Assembly (NCBI GenBank): GCA_015488995.1 | Contig: WFMQ01000149.1 | Coordinates: forward strand, 1 to 40,372 | Direction: 5' to 3' | From: Nitratifractor sp. | GTDB lineage: Bacteria > Campylobacterota > Campylobacteria > Campylobacterales > Sulfurovaceae | DNA length: 40,372 nt | In this document: positions 30,067-39,753 of the stretch, piece after piece | Numbering within the stretch: position 1 is the stretch's first letter | How the letters are laid out: every line of letters starts with the position of its first letter | Made by a program: the position numbers and the translations under genes | Notes under the pieces: model-generated | Database searches by the model: none | What the model was told of the DNA's origin: nothing | The model's input: the letters and a program-made list of their open reading frames with translations, nothing else

Positions 30067-30284
30067 ATGCTATGAAAATCGCCAGCATCATCACCGGGGT
30101 CGTCCTCGCCCTCTATGCTATCTTTTTGCTCGTATGGCTGTGGGGAGAGAGCATCACGTTTGCGATCTTTGTCAAGACGACCATCACCGCTGGGGTCGTC
30201 ATCGTCGTCACGCTCGGACTCGCCATCCTCTATCGGGAATACATCGAAGAGAAAGAGATGCAGGACGAGAAATACCTCGATTGA
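30063..30284 (+). CDS. Small two-TM hypothetical membrane protein
   Basis: 73 aa; ATGA overlap with the preceding CDS; two hydrophobic stretches. Confidence 0.7.
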   Translation: MNAMKIASIITGVVLALYAIFLLVWLWGESITFAIFVKTTITAGVVIVVTLGLAILYREYIEEKEMQDEKYLD

Positions 30285-30309
30285 GCGTCGATCGATCTGC
30301 CCGACGTCT

Positions 30310-31335
30310 TCACGACTGCGCTTGATTGTATTCGATGTATATCTTGGCCGTCGCAAACAAGAACGTTGTAATCGCCGGCCCGAGGATCATCCCCCAAAAT
30401 CCATAACTCCCCATCCCCGCCAAGATGGAAAAGAAGATGACAAATTCATTGATGCTGGTGGTGTTGTGCAGCAAATCTTCTTTCATCATCTTGATGATCA
30501 TGGGCTTGACAAACGTATCGGCGATGATGGAGATGACGATGATGGAGTAGATTCCGATGGTCAGAGCAATCTGAACCGTCATTTCACTCCACGCATACAA
30601 GGAGAGCGGTAGCCATACAATCGCCCCTCCCACAATGGGGATCAACGAAGCAAACCCATAAATCACACCAAAGACCAATCCATTGAACCCAAAATAGCTG
30701 ACAAAAATCCCAAACAAAAATCCTTCAAAAATCGCCGTAACGACGATGGAATAAAAGACCACTTCCATGGTCGAAGCCACTTCGGAAATCATCCGCTCAC
30801 TTCGGGAAGCCGACACAGGGATCAGTGACTGGATCAGTGCAAAAAAACGCTCAGAATAGTAATTGATGATCGCATAAAATGTGATGACCAGGCCCACTTC
30901 TTTGATAAAGCCAAGCCCCGCACCCCCCATTTTGGTGACGTAGAGGGTGCCTGCCTTGATGTATCCGGTGATCTTGTCCCCTTGCAGATACTCATCGACC
31001 CATCCGGAGATATAGGGGATATCGTGGGTCAAGCCTTTGATTTTGGTGACCACATGGTGGATGGTCTCTTTGTCGACATGACTGACATAGGTCACACCCG
31101 TCGTCGCGATGTAAATCAGCGGTGCCACCATCAGAGCAAACAGCAGCACCGTTACCCCGAATGTTGCCAATGTGTTTGAGCGGAGTTTGGTGACCAAATA
31201 TGCCGTGAGATTGGACGTAGCCATCACCAACAGAGCCGCCACACTGATCGGGAGCAAAAAGGGCTGATAGAGGGTAAATGCTGCCCAAAGAGCCATCCCA
31301 AAGAGTATGTACATGATACCAGTCGCCTTATCCAA
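30310..31335 (-). CDS. AI-2E family transporter (PerM-like)
   Basis: 341 aa multi-[23 protein letters not shown]-like segment. Confidence 0.88.
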   Translation of the reverse strand: MDKATGIMYILFGMALWAAFTLYQPFLLPISVAALLVMATSNLTAYLVTKLRSNTLATFGVTVLLFALMVAPLIYIATTGVTYVSHVDKETIHHVVTKIKGLTHDIPYISGWVDEYLQGDKITGYIKAGTLYVTKMGGAGLGFIKEVGLVITFYAIINYYSERFFALIQSLIPVSASRSERMISEVASTMEVVFYSIVVTAIFEGFLFGIFVSYFGFNGLVFGVIYGFASLIPIVGGAIVWLPLSLYAWSEMTVQIALTIGIYSIIVISIIADTFVKPMIIKMMKEDLLHNTTSINEFVIFFSILAGMGSYGFWGMILGPAITTFLFATAKIYIEYNQAQS

Positions 31336-32344
31336 AAAGCCCCTCCTGTGCCTGAAGCGGGGGTGTCAGACGAAACAGCGCATAGCTCTTCTCAGTCGCG
31401 ACCCGGCCGCGTGCCGTGCGCTCGATGTACCCATTGGCAATCAGATACGGCTCCACCACATCCTCGATCGTCCCCTCATCCTCGCTCAAGGCCGCACCGA
31501 TGGTGCTCAGGCCCATGGGTTTGCCTTTGGCAGAGATCAAGAGCTCAAGCAGGCGGATGTCCTGTTCATCGAACCCAATATCATTCACCCCCAGCTCCTC
31601 CAGCGCGTAGCGAGTACGCGCCAGCCCGATGGTCGGCTCATCGGATACTTCGGCGAAGTCCCGCACCCGACGCAGCAGACGCAACGCAATCCTCGGTGTC
31701 CCCCGTGACCGCCGGGCGATCTCGTGTGCGGCATCGTTTTGGGCAGGTTTGTCCAGTTTGTGTGCCGCTTGCTCGACGATTGTCCCCAGCTCCGTGGGGC
31801 TGTAAAATTGCATCCGGAAGTGCATCCCAAACCGTTCCCGAAGGGGATTGCTCAACATCCCGGCACGCGTAGTCGCCCCAATGAGGGTAAAGCGGGGGAG
31901 ATCAATCTTGACCGTCTGTGCCGCTGGGCCGGAGCCGATGATGATGTCGAGACGGAAATCCTCCATCGCCGGATAGAGGATCTCCTCGATCGCCGGGCTC
32001 ATCCGGTGGATCTCATCGATGAAGAGGATATCCCCCTCCTCGATGTTGGTCAACAAGGCAGCGAGGTCTCCCGATTTTTCGATCATGGGTGCGGCGGTGG
32101 TCTTAATGTTGGCTCCCATTTCGGTAGCGATGATATTGGCGATGGTAGTCTTGCCCAGTCCCGGAGGGCCGAAAAAGAGGATATGATCAAGTGCCTCACC
32201 CCGCTTACGGCTTGCCTCGATGAACACTTTGAGGTTTTTCTTGATCTTCTCTTGCCCAATGTACTCATCCCATGAGCTCGGACGCAGACTCAGCTCATAC
32301 GACGACTCCCCCTCGAACTTCTCGATCTCAACCATCCGTTCCAT
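31328..32344 (-). CDS. ruvB: Holliday junction branch migration DNA helicase RuvB
   Basis: [54 protein letters not shown]. May instead start at M4 (32335). Confidence 0.97.
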   Translation of the reverse strand: MERMVEIEKFEGESSYELSLRPSSWDEYIGQEKIKKNLKVFIEASRKRGEALDHILFFGPPGLGKTTIANIIATEMGANIKTTAAPMIEKSGDLAALLTNIEEGDILFIDEIHRMSPAIEEILYPAMEDFRLDIIIGSGPAAQTVKIDLPRFTLIGATTRAGMLSNPLRERFGMHFRMQFYSPTELGTIVEQAAHKLDKPAQNDAAHEIARRSRGTPRIALRLLRRVRDFAEVSDEPTIGLARTRYALEELGVNDIGFDEQDIRLLELLISAKGKPMGLSTIGAALSEDEGTIEDVVEPYLIANGYIERTARGRVATEKSYALFRLTPPLQAQEGLFG

Positions 32345-34347
32345 CAGTCTAAAATATCCTCTATCATCTCATCACCTGCAATGTTTCTTATTTTTAATCT
32401 TTTGGGTTTTCTATTTGCACTTATTCGACCGTTCCAAAACTCTTTGGTTTTTGTTGAGTCTATTGAGACAAATCCATTTTTATCTATTTTTATCTCACTG
32501 TCGCTTTGCCATACTCCACTTACATTTGTACAATCTAAACTAAGGTACTCTATAAGTTCAAGCCCATCTTCACTTATACTTATATAATTTGCTTTTGCTT
32601 TTAGTGCTTGTTTTGAGTTGTACTCATCTATCTTTTGTTTTAATCTATCACTATAAAATGAGTCTATCTCTACTTCATACAAAACGCCATTTTCATTAAG
32701 AGTGAAATCTACCCTATCATCAACCACTACAAAATCTAAAACTTGTTTTAAATCTCTAAGCTCAATCTCTATAAGTGTTTGATTATTCTCTTTTATAAAT
32801 TTTTTAATCTCCACTACATCAACTATATCTACATAATAGACAATCACTTTTTTAATTTCACCATTAAAATTATCAAAATTGTATATCTCTTTATTTACAA
32901 TCTCATTTATAGCGACAATATCCAGCACTTTTTTTGTGCTATCTCTTAAATCTGGAATGTAAACAGGCATAGTTCCATATTTGGAATTTACAATAGTTCC
33001 AAACCAAAAAGAGCTAATACCTTCTGGTTTTTGAGTGTTAAGTCCATCTATTAAAGTGGCTAATTTATCCATAGTCTGAATAGGGTTTCTAAAAAGATTT
33101 AATCCATCTTGCACCTCTAAGATTTTAAAATCAGCCCCTGCCTCTTTGAGTCTATCTCGTACTGTTTGAATAGAGTTAATACCAATATCACAATGGACAA
33201 ATCTTCTGCCTAAATCATTTGCCACTTTTGCCGTAACGCCACTCCCTCCGAAGAGATCGGCTACTACCATTCCTTCATTCGACGAGGCTTTTATGATTCG
33301 TTCAAGTAGGGCTTCTGGTTTTTGAGTGGCGTAATCGACTCTCTCACTCTCTCCTGCCATTGCAATACCTCTAATATCTTCCCAAATATTATCGACACTG
33401 CTCATTTTAAAATAGTGTCCATTTTCTTGCTCCAAATAATACTTTAATCGAATAGTACCTTTGGTTGTTTTCACTACACCATCTTCATCTATAAAAATTT
33501 TTCCACCCTTTGTTGTATGTAATCTATTTTGCTTATAAAATTCTCTTAAACTTTCATTGGTGTAAGTTCCAATGTGTGAAGTTGAATAAAATCCTTGCTC
33601 ATCTTCATAAAAATTAGCTTTTGCCTCTTCCTTTGAATATAGCTTTTTTGTTTTAGAGCCATTCCATATGGCATTATGTTGTTTTGTATAGATAAATATA
33701 GAATCTGCATTTTTACTATAAAATTCACTATGAGTTTTCATACCTCTTGCGACTTCTCGTCTCCAAGTTATCTCATTCCTAAAATTTTCCTCCCCAAATA
33801 CCTCATCCATCAAAATCTTCACATAATGCCCAATATGCCAATCAAGATGCACATAAATAGATGCTGTATCACTCATAACCTCTTTGATAGCCATAAGATT
33901 TTCATACATCCAGTTTAAGTAATCCTCTTTAGACCAAATGTCGCCATACATTTTCTCTTCAAAAGCGACAAGCTCTTCCATCTCCATTTTCTCTTCAACT
34001 TTTTTAAGGTTATCAGCTAACTTTGGATTTTTTCTAATGTAAACTTTTTTCGCATAATCTGCACCACTAGCAAATGGTGGATCAATGTACACTAAATCTA
34101 TCTTGATGCCCTGCTCTTTTAAGTAGGCACAAGCACTTAAACACTCCCCTCTTATTACTATATTTTCACTCTCTTCGCCCACTTGCTCAAGCTCTTTTAG
34201 CTCATAATATGGTATACCTCGTAAAATTCTTTCATGGACTTTATTGTTACCTTTATAGCTAAGAAGCCTTTGACTTCTTGTGATATTACCCAGTATAGCT
34301 TGACCCTTCACAGGAACTTTATCGTAAGGTATATATCTAATTGGCAT
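32344..34347 (-). CDS. Type III-like restriction-modification DNA methyltransferase (Mod)
   Basis: 667 aa; [14 protein letters not shown] (DPPF catalytic motif) and [16 protein letters not shown] (SAM motif); AT-rich. Confidence 0.9.
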   Translation of the reverse strand: MPIRYIPYDKVPVKGQAILGNITRSQRLLSYKGNNKVHERILRGIPYYELKELEQVGEESENIVIRGECLSACAYLKEQGIKIDLVYIDPPFASGADYAKKVYIRKNPKLADNLKKVEEKMEMEELVAFEEKMYGDIWSKEDYLNWMYENLMAIKEVMSDTASIYVHLDWHIGHYVKILMDEVFGEENFRNEITWRREVARGMKTHSEFYSKNADSIFIYTKQHNAIWNGSKTKKLYSKEEAKANFYEDEQGFYSTSHIGTYTNESLREFYKQNRLHTTKGGKIFIDEDGVVKTTKGTIRLKYYLEQENGHYFKMSSVDNIWEDIRGIAMAGESERVDYATQKPEALLERIIKASSNEGMVVADLFGGSGVTAKVANDLGRRFVHCDIGINSIQTVRDRLKEAGADFKILEVQDGLNLFRNPIQTMDKLATLIDGLNTQKPEGISSFWFGTIVNSKYGTMPVYIPDLRDSTKKVLDIVAINEIVNKEIYNFDNFNGEIKKVIVYYVDIVDVVEIKKFIKENNQTLIEIELRDLKQVLDFVVVDDRVDFTLNENGVLYEVEIDSFYSDRLKQKIDEYNSKQALKAKANYISISEDGLELIEYLSLDCTNVSGVWQSDSEIKIDKNGFVSIDSTKTKEFWNGRISANRKPKRLKIRNIAGDEMIEDILD

Positions 34348-37093
34348 TGAAAAATCCTTCTATTTTTTCATTTAATTTGATTAAATTTTCATCTAAACTT
34401 ACACTATCTTCAAGATACAAAAAATCAAATCTTTTATATCCAAAGGCTTCATTATTTTTTTCTATAAAATCCGTTGTGACAAACTCTTTTTTAAGTTTAA
34501 AGCTCTCATCATTGGCAAAGCCTTCTCCCTTTGTTTCAAGTATAAGAATTTTACTTATATAGTCCTTCTCATCTCTTTGTATGATTAAAAAGTCTGTTGT
34601 GTATCGCCCGATGTATTGAAAACTATTTTTTAGCTTTTTATAACACTCTATTACAAACTCTGTTAAGCCTCTTTCGCCATTGTAATATGCTTCTAAATTA
34701 CTATCTTGAAAAGAAGTGAGAGAAAAAAGTTGTTCTAAAATATCTTTTTCAAATCTACTCTGTCTAAAATTATACGGAAGATAGTGAAATGATTTGTCTC
34801 TATTTTTTGTAGAAATTTCTAAATTTTCTTGTGCAATTTTTGCTATTTCATCATATCTTTGTGCTTGTGTAAGTTCTATAATTTTAGCCTGTTTTTTACT
34901 CTCAAATTCCTCTATAAATTTAGGATTTTTGTCAGCTTCTAAAATCTGCTTGACTGCTTTTTGTGATGGATATAGATTCTTATTGTTCTCTATCTCTTTT
35001 AGATTATCTACTATTAAAAACTCTGCACTCTCTTTAATAGTTTCACTCTTTGAGTGCAGGTCTCTTTTGATATTAAAAGATAAAGCTATCTCGTTATAGA
35101 CTTTCTCTAAATTATCAACTTTATCATAGATAATTTTTAACTCTTTTTCGTATCCTTTTGTAGAAATTTGCATAAAACTATTTTTCTCTATTTGAAATAA
35201 AAAATCTCTAAAAGTTATCTTTTTATACTCTTTTTCTAAAAAATCTCTATGTTGCTCTATGTTATCAAAACTACCCTCTTTAATTGTAATAGTATTATCT
35301 CTATATTTATCTATATTTTTAATTATAGCTTTTAATTTCTCTTTTGCATTTGCACTCTTTTCAATATTAACCGTTGTATATTTGATACGAAGTTGATAAA
35401 AATCAATTTTAGGTAATGTAAGATAATCAACTCTTGATACTCTTTTTATAGGCTTATTTAATGATGTGCGATTGAGAGAGTTTAACTCTTCTATGGAGCT
35501 ATGTTGCTCCTTTTTGAGTTGTTCATTTAAAATCTTTGCATTTGCTTCATTGAGCCAGATAAGAGCCGTGTTACTGTTACCATCTACTTCTCTAAGACAT
35601 CTACACGATGTTTGAAGCACCATATTCTTAGGACTGTCGCCAGTGCCACTTAAAATGACACTTGTTAAACTTCTACAATCCCAACCCTCTTTCCCAACTT
35701 GCACAAGTAATATATATCTCTTTTTACTACTTGGCAAATCGAGACTTTTAAACTCAAGCTCGGCATTGGCATCTATTTTATACTCTTTGTTGCCTTTATG
35801 AAATTTAAGTATCTCATCTTTTGGAATTTTCAGTTTTGAGATAAGATGTGGATATACAACCTCTTCTAAATCTTTGATACTACTGCAATATATGGCACAT
35901 TTTGCCACTGTGCCATCTTGATAAACTTTTGTTTTATAAAGGGCATTAAAATCATTTATAGCTTGTGTTAAAATCTCTGTTTTCTCTAAATTGGCACTTT
36001 TGACAGTGGGTAATTTTAAAAACCTTTCGATTGCTGTTGTCAAAGGGTAGTAATAGACTGTATTTGTAATATGGGAAAATTTAAAAAAATCGGTTTCATT
36101 TACGTAAATCTTTTCAGCACTTTTGAGGTATGGAGTTCCACTAAATCCTAAAACAGTCGTAATATTTCCTTGTTCGTTCCACCATGATACGACTTGGCGA
36201 AGTTTAATATCACTACTACTCGCATGATGCACCTCGTCGATCAAGATAGACATATTTGGAACAAGAGAGAGTTTCTGTTTAAGCTCATTCTCTACTATCT
36301 CATCATCAGCAAACAGCCCCTTTGCTTTGCTATTTAAAATAACCTTTTCAGCATTGACTACAAAGATTTGACCAAAGGGGTTTGGGAGTATGCTGTTTAC
36401 TTTTGAGGCATTTGGATTGACGGCAAGATTTGATTTTTTCGCAGTTTTTGGAACATCGAGTATATCAAACTTGAGAAGTTTTTGTATTGTTTTTGCTTGA
36501 CTTTCTGGCAACACCCAACTCCCATCAAAACTCTCTATACTCTTTAATGATGGTGCGATAGAGTTTTTAAGCCCTGAGGGGATAAGGATCAAAAAATTAT
36601 GTGCGAAGTTTTTGTTGCTGGGTTCATTCAGTGCAAAATACAAATCAAGATAGATAAAACAAGCCATAAGATAAGTTTTACCGGCACCCATAGGCAAAGA
36701 GAGTAGGTAGTCACTATAACTTACATCATAAAATATCTTTTTGATGAGAGCGTCATAATCACTAATCCTATCTTCATTAATTGCTTTTGCCAAAGAGGGC
36801 AACTCATCTTTGGCAAAATGATAGAGTGCTAATTTTTTAGTTTCTCCTAAAGTTACAAGTGCATTTTCAACGGCATCAAAATTCTCTTTAACTATAAAAA
36901 AACCTTCACCAAAAAGTTGCCACAAGGGTTTATTCTGACCTTCAATCTTGAGAAAAAGATAGACTTCAATCGCCTCGATCTGGGTATCGCGTAATTTGGA
37001 TCTCTGCTTGATGTATCGTATCATCTCCTTGACGGTGCACCGATCAGAATGAATCCAAATATCCTTTGCAGCCTTTATCTTCGAATAGAGCAT
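34337..37093 (-). CDS. Type III-like restriction enzyme Res subunit (SF2 helicase plus PD-(D/E)XK nuclease)
   Basis: 918 aa; LPMGAGKTYLMACF (Walker A), ILIDEVHHASS (DEVH), VLQTSCRCLREVDG (motif VI-like), C-terminal TTDFLII...ILILETKGEG (D...ExK). Confidence 0.9.
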   Translation of the reverse strand: MLYSKIKAAKDIWIHSDRCTVKEMIRYIKQRSKLRDTQIEAIEVYLFLKIEGQNKPLWQLFGEGFFIVKENFDAVENALVTLGETKKLALYHFAKDELPSLAKAINEDRISDYDALIKKIFYDVSYSDYLLSLPMGAGKTYLMACFIYLDLYFALNEPSNKNFAHNFLILIPSGLKNSIAPSLKSIESFDGSWVLPESQAKTIQKLLKFDILDVPKTAKKSNLAVNPNASKVNSILPNPFGQIFVVNAEKVILNSKAKGLFADDEIVENELKQKLSLVPNMSILIDEVHHASSSDIKLRQVVSWWNEQGNITTVLGFSGTPYLKSAEKIYVNETDFFKFSHITNTVYYYPLTTAIERFLKLPTVKSANLEKTEILTQAINDFNALYKTKVYQDGTVAKCAIYCSSIKDLEEVVYPHLISKLKIPKDEILKFHKGNKEYKIDANAELEFKSLDLPSSKKRYILLVQVGKEGWDCRSLTSVILSGTGDSPKNMVLQTSCRCLREVDGNSNTALIWLNEANAKILNEQLKKEQHSSIEELNSLNRTSLNKPIKRVSRVDYLTLPKIDFYQLRIKYTTVNIEKSANAKEKLKAIIKNIDKYRDNTITIKEGSFDNIEQHRDFLEKEYKKITFRDFLFQIEKNSFMQISTKGYEKELKIIYDKVDNLEKVYNEIALSFNIKRDLHSKSETIKESAEFLIVDNLKEIENNKNLYPSQKAVKQILEADKNPKFIEEFESKKQAKIIELTQAQRYDEIAKIAQENLEISTKNRDKSFHYLPYNFRQSRFEKDILEQLFSLTSFQDSNLEAYYNGERGLTEFVIECYKKLKNSFQYIGRYTTDFLIIQRDEKDYISKILILETKGEGFANDESFKLKKEFVTTDFIEKNNEAFGYKRFDFLYLEDSVSLDENLIKLNEKIEGFFNAN

Positions 37094-37905
37094 CAGTAGC
37101 TGTGCTCCGTATCAGGGAATTCACGCCCTTTGACTTCATTTCGGTACGTTTCGAGCCCTTTGCGGACGAGGTCGGCTCCGTTGAGGTAGCGTTTGACAAA
37201 TTTAGGCTTGAACGTCTCAAAAAAGCCAAACATATCGCTCCACACCAGCACCTGTCCATCGGTCACGTTGCCCGCTCCGATGCCGATGGTGGGGATGGTG
37301 AGGGCTTCGGTGATGCGCTGGGCAGCTTCGGTCTTCATCCCTTCGAGCACGATGGCAAACGCGCCCGCCTCTTGGAGAGCCAACGCATCCCCAATGAGCC
37401 GCTCGATGTCCGCCTCATCCTTGCCGACGATGTGGTAGCCCCCTTCGGCACGCACCGACTGCGGCATGAGTCCGATGTGCGCGACCACGGCGATCCCATG
37501 ATGGGTCAAGTGGCGTACCAGCGGTGCCCGCTCGGTGCCCCCTTCGATCTTGACCGCTTGCGCATCGGTCTGGCTGTAAACCCGCACGGCGTTGGCGAGT
37601 GCCTGCTCCTCGGTCAGGTACGACCCAAACGGCATGTCAAAGACGATGAGCGGACGCTTCGCCCCGTTGCACACCGCCTGCGTATGGTAAATCATTTGAT
37701 CCATCGTAGCACTCAAGGTATCGGATTTGCCGAGGAAGCTCATGTTGAGGCTGTCCCCGACGAGGATCATCTCCACTTCGCCATCGAACAGCTGCGCAAA
37801 CAGCGCATCATACGCCGTGATCATCGTGATCGGCTCTTTCCCTTTCAGGGCGGCAATGGTATTGACGGTCATACGCTTCTCGATACGGGGGGTATGGATG
37901 CTCAT
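37093..37905 (-). CDS. panB: 3-methyl-2-oxobutanoate hydroxymethyltransferase
   Basis: Start set at MSIHTPRIEKRMTVNTIAALKGKEPITMITAYDALFA; ILVGDSLNMSFLG, VKIEGG, VLEGM, IGIGAGNVTDGQVLV. Confidence 0.95.
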   Translation of the reverse strand: MSIHTPRIEKRMTVNTIAALKGKEPITMITAYDALFAQLFDGEVEMILVGDSLNMSFLGKSDTLSATMDQMIYHTQAVCNGAKRPLIVFDMPFGSYLTEEQALANAVRVYSQTDAQAVKIEGGTERAPLVRHLTHHGIAVVAHIGLMPQSVRAEGGYHIVGKDEADIERLIGDALALQEAGAFAIVLEGMKTEAAQRITEALTIPTIGIGAGNVTDGQVLVWSDMFGFFETFKPKFVKRYLNGADLVRKGLETYRNEVKGREFPDTEHSY

Positions 37906-37979
37906 CTTCTTTCCTGTTGTTCTGTTTGCTAACGATACAAACGGTGTGCTGTTGCACACCCTACGCATCTTCTCCAACA

Positions 37980-38125
37980 CAAGGAGGGATTGGATGATGG
38001 GCGGGAGGAAAAGGCACGGGCAAGAGCACGTAAATTAGCAATAAAACGATTCATTCGTGCCACAAAATACCATTACGCATCTCTTGCTTGCCTTTTCCTT
38101 CTGCCCAGCGGTCAATCCCTCTTTG
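37980..38125. repeat. 146-bp foldback element: imperfect inverted repeat with about 53-nt arms
   Basis: Arms 37980-38033 and 38073-38125 (reverse complement) align at about 80% identity with one 2-nt and one 1-nt gap. Confidence 0.75.
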
Positions 38126-38188
38126 ACCGACCTCATTTTATCTAAAAAATGTATAATACCATGAAATGACACAAATCAAGAAACCCTT

Positions 38189-38941
38189 ATGGAAACCATC
38201 ATGAAAAAACTTGTAGCCTATATCACCACGGGATACCCTGAAAAATACTTCACCGTCGATCTCTCACTCGCACTGGCCGAGGCGGGTGTCGATACCCTTG
38301 AGATGGGGATTCCGTTTTCCGATCCCGTCGCCGATGGCCCCATCATCGAGCGGGCCAACCTCCGCTCCCTCCAGCAGGGATTTACCCTCAACGACCTGTT
38401 TGAAATCTCTCGGGAAATCGGCCCCATGATCGACACCCTCTGGATGGGGTATTTCAACCCGTTTTATCACAAAGGGATGGAGACCTTCATCGCCAAAGCT
38501 CAGGCGGCAGAGGTGCACGGCTTCATCATCCCCGACCTCCCCTACGAAGAGGCGCAGCCCTACAAACCCCTGATCGAAGAGGCGGGATTGAGCCTGATCG
38601 ACTTCATCGCCCCCACCGACACCCCCGAGCGGATCGCCATGATCGCCCAAGATGCCCGCAAATTCCTCTACCTCGTCGCCTATGCCGGGATCACCGGCAG
38701 CGGACAAGCCGAAGATCTCACCCCCATCATCGAGCAGATTCGTACCCACACAGAGACCCCCGTGTATGTCGGATTTGGGGTCAATGAAGAGACCGCCCGT
38801 GAGAAAGTACAGGGGGTCGATGGGGTCATCGTCGGATCGGCCTTTGTCAAAGTGTTGATGGACGATGCACTCACCCCCACCCACAAAATCGCCAAAGTGG
38901 TCGAGATGGCCCGCACCATCAAAGCAAGGATCAACGAATAA
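38189..38941 (+). CDS. trpA: Tryptophan synthase alpha chain
   Basis: LEMGIPFSDPVADGPIIERAN, PDLPYEEA, VGFGVN, GVIVGSAFVK; 1-bp overlap with lgt. Confidence 0.95.
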   Translation: METIMKKLVAYITTGYPEKYFTVDLSLALAEAGVDTLEMGIPFSDPVADGPIIERANLRSLQQGFTLNDLFEISREIGPMIDTLWMGYFNPFYHKGMETFIAKAQAAEVHGFIIPDLPYEEAQPYKPLIEEAGLSLIDFIAPTDTPERIAMIAQDARKFLYLVAYAGITGSGQAEDLTPIIEQIRTHTETPVYVGFGVNEETAREKVQGVDGVIVGSAFVKVLMDDALTPTHKIAKVVEMARTIKARINE

Positions 38942-39735
38942 TGCATTACTTTACCTGGAACATCGACCCCAATATCTTCCACTACGGTGCATTGCAGTTG
39001 CGCTGGTACGGCTTGCTCTTTGTCGGCTCTTTTTTCATCGGGATGGCACTGGTCAAATGGATATTTACCCGCGAAAATGTCCCCACCGATTCCCTCGACA
39101 ATCTCCTGCTCTACGCCATTGCCGGCACCGTGATCGGCGCACGCCTGATGCACTGCTTGGCGTATGAGCCGGCCTTTTACCTCTCCCACCCGATCGAGAT
39201 CCTCAAGGTCTGGAAGGGGGGACTCGCCAGTCACGGCGGGATGATCGGGATGATGATCGTCCTCTACATCTACGCCCGACGAGAGAAGCTCTCCTACACG
39301 TGGCTCCTCTCCCGCTTGACCCTTCCGGGGATGATCGTCGCCGCGTTTGTCCGCTTCGGCAATTTTTTCAATTCCGAGATCCTCGGGCTCCCTACTACCG
39401 TCCCCTGGGCCGTTATTTTCGAACGGGTCGATCACCTCCCCCGCCACCCGGTGCAACTCTACGAAGCGTTTAGCTACCTGATCATCTTCGTTATCCTCCT
39501 GACGATCTACCGCCGTACCTCGTTTGCCTTTTCGACCCGTATCCTCCCCGGTGTCTTCGCCGTACTCCTCTTCGGCACCCGCTTTGCCCTCGAGTATTTC
39601 AAGACCCGCCAGGCCGACTACACCACTTCGCTCCCGTTTACCACCGGACAACTCCTGAGCCTCCCCGTCATCCTCATCGGCATCATCTGGATCCTCTGGG
39701 CACTCTATGGGAATCAAGCGAGAAGCGAGAAGTGA
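38941..39735 (+). CDS. lgt: Prolipoprotein diacylglyceryl transferase
   Basis: RWYGLLFVGSF, GLASHGGMIG, RFGNFFNSEILG, RHPVQLYEA. Confidence 0.95.
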   Translation: MHYFTWNIDPNIFHYGALQLRWYGLLFVGSFFIGMALVKWIFTRENVPTDSLDNLLLYAIAGTVIGARLMHCLAYEPAFYLSHPIEILKVWKGGLASHGGMIGMMIVLYIYARREKLSYTWLLSRLTLPGMIVAAFVRFGNFFNSEILGLPTTVPWAVIFERVDHLPRHPVQLYEAFSYLIIFVILLTIYRRTSFAFSTRILPGVFAVLLFGTRFALEYFKTRQADYTTSLPFTTGQLLSLPVILIGIIWILWALYGNQARSEK

Positions 39736-39752
39736 GAAGTGAGAAGTGAGAA
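39718..39752. repeat. Heptanucleotide tandem repeat (GYGAGAA)x5 spanning the lgt stop codon
   Basis: gcgagaa x2 then gtgagaa x3, directly read; the lgt TGA (39733-39735) lies inside the third copy. Confidence 0.93.
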
Positions 39753-39753
39753 G

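Noticed and set aside
32344-37093. Mobile island carried by an integrase or IS element
   Set aside because: No transposase, integrase, TIRs or tRNA target at either boundary; only the R-M genes are present.
34337-37093. BREX, DISARM or other multi-gene defence system
   Set aside because: Only a methylase and a helicase-nuclease are present; no PglZ, BrxC or other partner genes.
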